Of a stretch of DNA of 9,305 nucleotides, positions 6,350 to 9,305 are shown piece after piece. The stretch's first letter is position 1. Every line of letters starts with the position of its first letter. The notes below the pieces were generated by a model. That model had not been told where the DNA came from. It worked only from the letters and a program-made list of their open reading frames with translations, and made no database searches. Position numbers and translations under genes: made by a program. The stretch is taken from the NCBI GenBank assembly GCA_934561485.1, contig CAKTGS010000079.1, positions 1 to 9,305 on the forward strand, given 5' to 3'. The DNA comes from an uncultured Faecalibacterium sp. (GTDB lineage: Bacteria > Bacillota > Clostridia > Oscillospirales > Ruminococcaceae).

Positions 6350-7347
6350 TCTGCCTTTTCCCCTTTCTCGAATTCAGCCTTCTGCTGCAGCCAGCAGTAG
6401 GTGTAGTGGGTATCGCTGAGATCGGTGCGCGGCGGCATCTTGCTCAGACAGATCTTCATGCAGCTCTTGCAGCGGGGCGCAAAGGGGCAGCCTGCCGGGG
6501 GATTCAGCAGGTCCACCGGGGTGCCTTCAATGGGCACCAGACGCTCGCGCACCTCGGTGTTCAGCTTGGGAATGGAGTTGATCAGGCCCTTGGTGTACTC
6601 GTGGCCCGGCTGGTAGAAGATCTCATCGGTGGTGCCGTACTCCACGATGTGGCCGGCGTACATGACGGCGATCTTTTCGCACATGGAAGCCACAACGCCC
6701 AGGTCGTGAGTGATCATGATGATGCTCATGCCCAGCTTCTTGCGCAGTTCCTGCATCAGTTCCAGGATCTGTGCCTGAATGGTCACGTCCAAAGCGGTGG
6801 TAGGCTCATCGGCGATCAGCAGCTTCGGCTCGCAGGCCAGTGCAATGGCGATCATCACGCGCTGGCGCATACCGCCGGACAGCTCGTGGGGGTACTGCTT
6901 CAGGCGCTTTTCCGGCTCGTTGATGCCGACCAGCTCCAGCAGCTCCTCGGCGCGTGCCCAGGCTTCTTCCTTGTTTTTCTTGGTGTGCAGGCGGATGACC
7001 TCCACGATCTGGTTGCCGATGGTGTACACCGGGTTCAGGCTGGTCATGGGGTCCTGGAAGATGATGGAGACTTCGTTGCCGCGGATCTTGCGGAAATCCT
7101 TCTCCTTCATCTTCTCAATCTCGTGGCCGTTGAACCACACGGTGCCGCCCACCAGCTTGCCGGGGTAAGCGGTCAAGCCCATGACGGAGTATGCGGTAAC
7201 GGACTTACCGGAACCGGACTCGCCCACAATGCCCAGCACATCGCCCTGGTTCATGGCAAAGGAAACGCCGTTCAGTGCCTTGACCTCACCGGCAGGGGTG
7301 AAGAAGGAAAGGCGCTCTTCCTTGATATCAAGAATTTTTTCGCTCAT
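6346..7347 (-). CDS. oppD: Peptide ABC transporter ATP-binding protein OppD
   Basis: Partner ATPase of OppF, 333 residues. Motifs: Walker A GESGSGKS (42-49), Q-loop Q98 in IIFQDP, signature LSGGMRQR (156-163), Walker B LLIADEP (176-182), D-loop TALD, switch His214. The signature with M after SGG is the usual OppD/DppD form. The C-terminal extension contains Cys 287, 293, 300 and 318 in exactly the same CX5CX6CX17C spacing as OppF, plus an extra Cys at 296. The tail ends in a charged stretch (EFEKGEKAE). An AGGTGA ribosome site lies upstream, and oppC ends 14 nt before the start. Confidence 0.95.
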   Translation of the reverse strand: MSEKILDIKEERLSFFTPAGEVKALNGVSFAMNQGDVLGIVGESGSGKSVTAYSVMGLTAYPGKLVGGTVWFNGHEIEKMKEKDFRKIRGNEVSIIFQDPMTSLNPVYTIGNQIVEVIRLHTKKNKEEAWARAEELLELVGINEPEKRLKQYPHELSGGMRQRVMIAIALACEPKLLIADEPTTALDVTIQAQILELMQELRKKLGMSIIMITHDLGVVASMCEKIAVMYAGHIVEYGTTDEIFYQPGHEYTKGLINSIPKLNTEVRERLVPIEGTPVDLLNPPAGCPFAPRCKSCMKICLSKMPPRTDLSDTHYTYCWLQQKAEFEKGEKAE

Positions 7348-7361
7348 CTTCGTTCACCTCA

Positions 7362-8411
7362 TCAATTCTTCAGCTTCGGGTCAAAGGCATCGCGCAGGCC
7401 ATCGCCGAACAGGTTGAACACCAGGATCATCACGCTGATCATCAGTGCGGGGGCGATCAGCAGGTGGGGGTAGGTATTCATGCCCTTGACGGCATCGGTG
7501 GCCAGAGAACCCAGAGACGGCAGCGGGGCTGCAACACCCAGACCGATGAAGCTCAGGTAGCTCTCGGTAAAGATGGAGGCCGGGATCTGCAGGGTGGTGG
7601 TCACGATCAGGGTGCCAATGCAGTTGGTCAGCAGGTGCTTCTTGATGATACGGCCGCTGGAAGCGCCCAGAGCGCGGGCAGCGGTAACGTACTCGCTCTC
7701 CTTCAGGATCAGGATCTGGCTGCGCACGATACGTGCCATGCCCACCCAGTACAGCAGAGCAAAGATGATGAAGATGGAGATCATGTTGGGGCCAAGGGTC
7801 TGCATCCACTTGAAGCCGGGCTTGGTGGCCAGGGTGTCCAGCGGATCTTTCAGGGCCATGCCCAGCAGAATGATCAACAGAATATCGGGGATGGTGTACA
7901 GAATATCCGTGATTCGCATCATGATATTGTCCACCCAGCCGCCGGCAAACGCGGAGATGGCACCGTAGGTGGCACCGATGAGCAGCACCAGCACAGAAGC
8001 GATCAGACCAACGGACAGGCTGACGCGGGTGCCCATCATGATACGCACAGCAAAGTCACGACCCATACGGTCGGTGCCCAGAATGTGCGGGAACACCTTT
8101 TCGCCTGCATCAATGCGGGCCTGCTCGGATGCCGAGTACTCAAACGGAGCCAGGTTGTTGCTGCCTTTGACCTGCTCTGCATAGCTGTAGGGCCACACGG
8201 CGGGCAGGATGTAGGCAAAGATAGCAATGGCAATAATAAAGAAGAAGCTGACCATGGCGATCTTATTCTTCTTCAGGCGGCGGATACCGTCCTTCCAGAA
8301 GTTGACGCTTTCGCGCATGATGACCAGGCTCTGCTTTTCCTCATTGCTGGCGGGCAGAAAGTCGTCAGCGTTCAGCTGCAGGCTGAGAGGATTCTTTTTG
8401 ATGTTTTCCAT
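7362..8411 (-). CDS. oppC: Peptide ABC transporter permease OppC
   Basis: Inner half of the transmembrane channel, 349 residues. A cytoplasmic N-terminal arm of about 50 residues precedes the first helix (51-72). The conserved OppC/DppC segment GTDRMGRDFAVRIMMGTR is at 112-129, and further hydrophobic segments lie near 130-152, 170-187, 209-228, 264-290 and 317-336. The EAA loop that docks on the ATPases is at 240-261 (EYVTAARALGASSGRIIKKH). Between the third and fourth helices there is an extra polar loop (about 188-208, KDPLDTLATKPGFKW) that is longer than I recall in standard OppC. The protein ends DAFDPKLKN, typical of the family. oppB lies 15 nt upstream and oppD 14 nt downstream. Confidence 0.95.
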   Translation of the reverse strand: MENIKKNPLSLQLNADDFLPASNEEKQSLVIMRESVNFWKDGIRRLKKNKIAMVSFFFIIAIAIFAYILPAVWPYSYAEQVKGSNNLAPFEYSASEQARIDAGEKVFPHILGTDRMGRDFAVRIMMGTRVSLSVGLIASVLVLLIGATYGAISAFAGGWVDNIMMRITDILYTIPDILLIILLGMALKDPLDTLATKPGFKWMQTLGPNMISIFIIFALLYWVGMARIVRSQILILKESEYVTAARALGASSGRIIKKHLLTNCIGTLIVTTTLQIPASIFTESYLSFIGLGVAAPLPSLGSLATDAVKGMNTYPHLLIAPALMISVMILVFNLFGDGLRDAFDPKLKN

Positions 8412-8419
8412 AGTTCATT

Positions 8420-8426
8420 CCTCCTT
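8420..8426 (-). promoter_or_regulatory. Strong ribosome binding site of oppC
   Basis: On the minus strand AAGGAGG follows directly on the oppB stop codon and ends 8 nt before the oppC ATG at 8411. It is a near-perfect Shine-Dalgarno sequence and fixes the oppC start. Confidence 0.8.
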
Positions 8427-9305
8427 TTACTGCAGCTTGATGCGCGGGTCAATGATCTTGTACAGAATATCCACGATCACGTTTGCCACAATGACCATGC
8501 TGGACAGCAGAATGGTGGTGCCCATGATCAGCGTATAGTCGCGGTTGGTGATGGCGGAAACGAAGTCACGGCCGAGGCCCGGCACAGAGAAGATCTTTTC
8601 CACCACGAAAGAACCGGTCATCAGGCTGGCCAGCATGGGGCCAACGTAGGTAATGACCGGCAGGATGGCGTTGCGCAGAGCGTGCTTGAACAGGATCATG
8701 AACTGGGACACGCCCTTGGCGCGGGCGGTACGCATGTAGTCCTGCCCCATAACGTCCAGCAGGCTGGAACGCATCAGACGGGTGATATAAGCCGCGGGGT
8801 AAATAGCCAGTGCCGTAACCGGCATGATATAGGAGGCTGCGCTGTTCAGGCCGACCGTGGGCAGAATTTTAAGGTTCATGCCAAACTGATACAGCAGCAG
8901 CACACTGGAAATAAAGCTCGGGATCGCAATGCCGCAGGTTGCGAACACAATGATGATGTTATCCAGCCATTTGCCGCGGTTGTATGCCGAGATACAGCCC
9001 AGCGGAATGCCAACGCACAGGGCCACCAGCACTGCAATGCCTGCCAACTTGCAGGACACAGGCAGCTTGCTGGCGATGATCTCGTTGACCGTGCGGCCGC
9101 GCTGACGCAGGCTCAGGCCCAGGTCGCCGTGCAGCAGGCTCTTCATGTAGTTGACGTACTGCACACCCAGAGGCTTGTCCAGACCGTATTTTTCGGCCAG
9201 TGCCTGCTGAGCAGCCGCACTGATGGACTTTTCTGCCACGAACGGGCCGCCGGGGACCAGGTTCATGACAAAAAAGGTAACCGTTGCCACAATGAAGATG
9301 CTGAA
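8427..9305 (-). CDS. oppB: Peptide ABC transporter permease OppB, 5'-truncated
   Basis: The other half of the channel; 292 residues are visible. The frame is open to the window edge and reads F-S-I-F-I-V-A-T-V-T-F-F-V-M-N-L-V-P-G-G-P, the end of the first helix and the LVPGGPF motif of OppB/DppB. The GTG at 9290 is therefore an internal valine, and about 10-20 residues plus the true start lie outside (estimated from the family). Visible next are the external segment with YGLDKPLGVQY and DLGLSLRQRG, several membrane helices, the EAA loop (visible residues about 189-210, DYMRTARAKGVSQFMILFKH), and the C-terminal FSVPGLGRDFVSAI and NVIVDILYKIIDPRI. It is the first opp gene seen, so the operon promoter and possibly further genes lie beyond 9305. 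Confidence 0.95.
   Translation of the reverse strand, partial: FSIFIVATVTFFVMNLVPGGPFVAEKSISAAAQQALAEKYGLDKPLGVQYVNYMKSLLHGDLGLSLRQRGRTVNEIIASKLPVSCKLAGIAVLVALCVGIPLGCISAYNRGKWLDNIIIVFATCGIAIPSFISSVLLLYQFGMNLKILPTVGLNSAASYIMPVTALAIYPAAYITRLMRSSLLDVMGQDYMRTARAKGVSQFMILFKHALRNAILPVITYVGPMLASLMTGSFVVEKIFSVPGLGRDFVSAITNRDYTLIMGTTILLSSMVIVANVIVDILYKIIDPRIKLQ

Noticed and set aside
5324..7473. Two long plus-strand frames (358 and 481 codons) opposite oppF and oppD
   Set aside because: They are antisense to intact ATPase genes, are rich in His/Gln/Ala/Val, and show no domain. They are by-products of the GC-rich coding strand.
9288..9290. GTG at 9290 as the start of oppB
   Set aside because: The frame continues upstream to the window edge as hydrophobic residues of the first OppB helix, so the gene is truncated by the window.
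1..9305. Functional link between gltD and the opp genes
   Set aside because: They are on opposite strands, convergent, and separated by a terminator, a repeat and another gene; proximity alone is not evidence.

Overview
The window reads as chromosomal DNA of a moderately GC-rich member of the Clostridia (Bacillota). The evidence is the Gram-positive-style lipoprotein signal on the peptide-binding protein, strong AGGAGG-type ribosome binding sites, a PASTA protein, and an interspersed palindromic repeat that resembles, from memory, those of Faecalibacterium and relatives. The genus is an inference and cannot be proven here. There are six protein genes, two of them cut by the window edges. No tRNA, rRNA, CRISPR array or transposase is visible.

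Layout. (1) At 1-1323 on the plus strand lies the 3' part of gltD, the NADPH/FAD small subunit of glutamate synthase. A strong 17-bp stem-loop terminator follows it. (2) At 1430-1515 is a compact palindromic repeat-like element that touches the stop codon of the next gene. (3) At 1514-3229 on the minus strand is a 571-residue membrane protein: zinc ribbon, protein-kinase fold, one membrane helix, two PASTA domains and an acidic Thr/Pro/Glu tail. Its kinase domain has lost the catalytic HRD aspartate and the DFG aspartate, so it is best called a pseudokinase. It has its own promoter and is separated from the upstream genes by a terminator. (4) At 3429-9305 on the minus strand is an oligopeptide/dipeptide ABC importer, transcribed in the order oppB-oppC-oppD-oppF-oppA. 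The oppB 5' end lies beyond the window.

How the genes work together. OppA is the cell-surface lipoprotein that captures peptides, OppB and OppC form the membrane channel, and OppD and OppF are the paired ATPases. oppB to oppF are packed with gaps of 14-15 nt and one 4-nt ATGA overlap. oppA is set apart by 230 nt that hold a good sigma-A-type promoter and a cluster of TGTAAC/GTTACA motifs in alternating orientation. The binding protein can therefore be made from its own transcript, in excess over the permease. Imported peptides would supply amino acids, and GltD belongs to ammonia assimilation into glutamate, but nothing in the sequence ties gltD to the opp genes: they are convergent and separated.

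The most noteworthy items are the degenerate PASTA pseudokinase with a zinc-ribbon N-terminus, the operator-like repeats at the oppA promoter, the Tat-type signal combined with a lipobox on OppA, and the identical CX5CX6CX17C pattern at the C-termini of both ATPases. No wholly new multi-gene system is evident.
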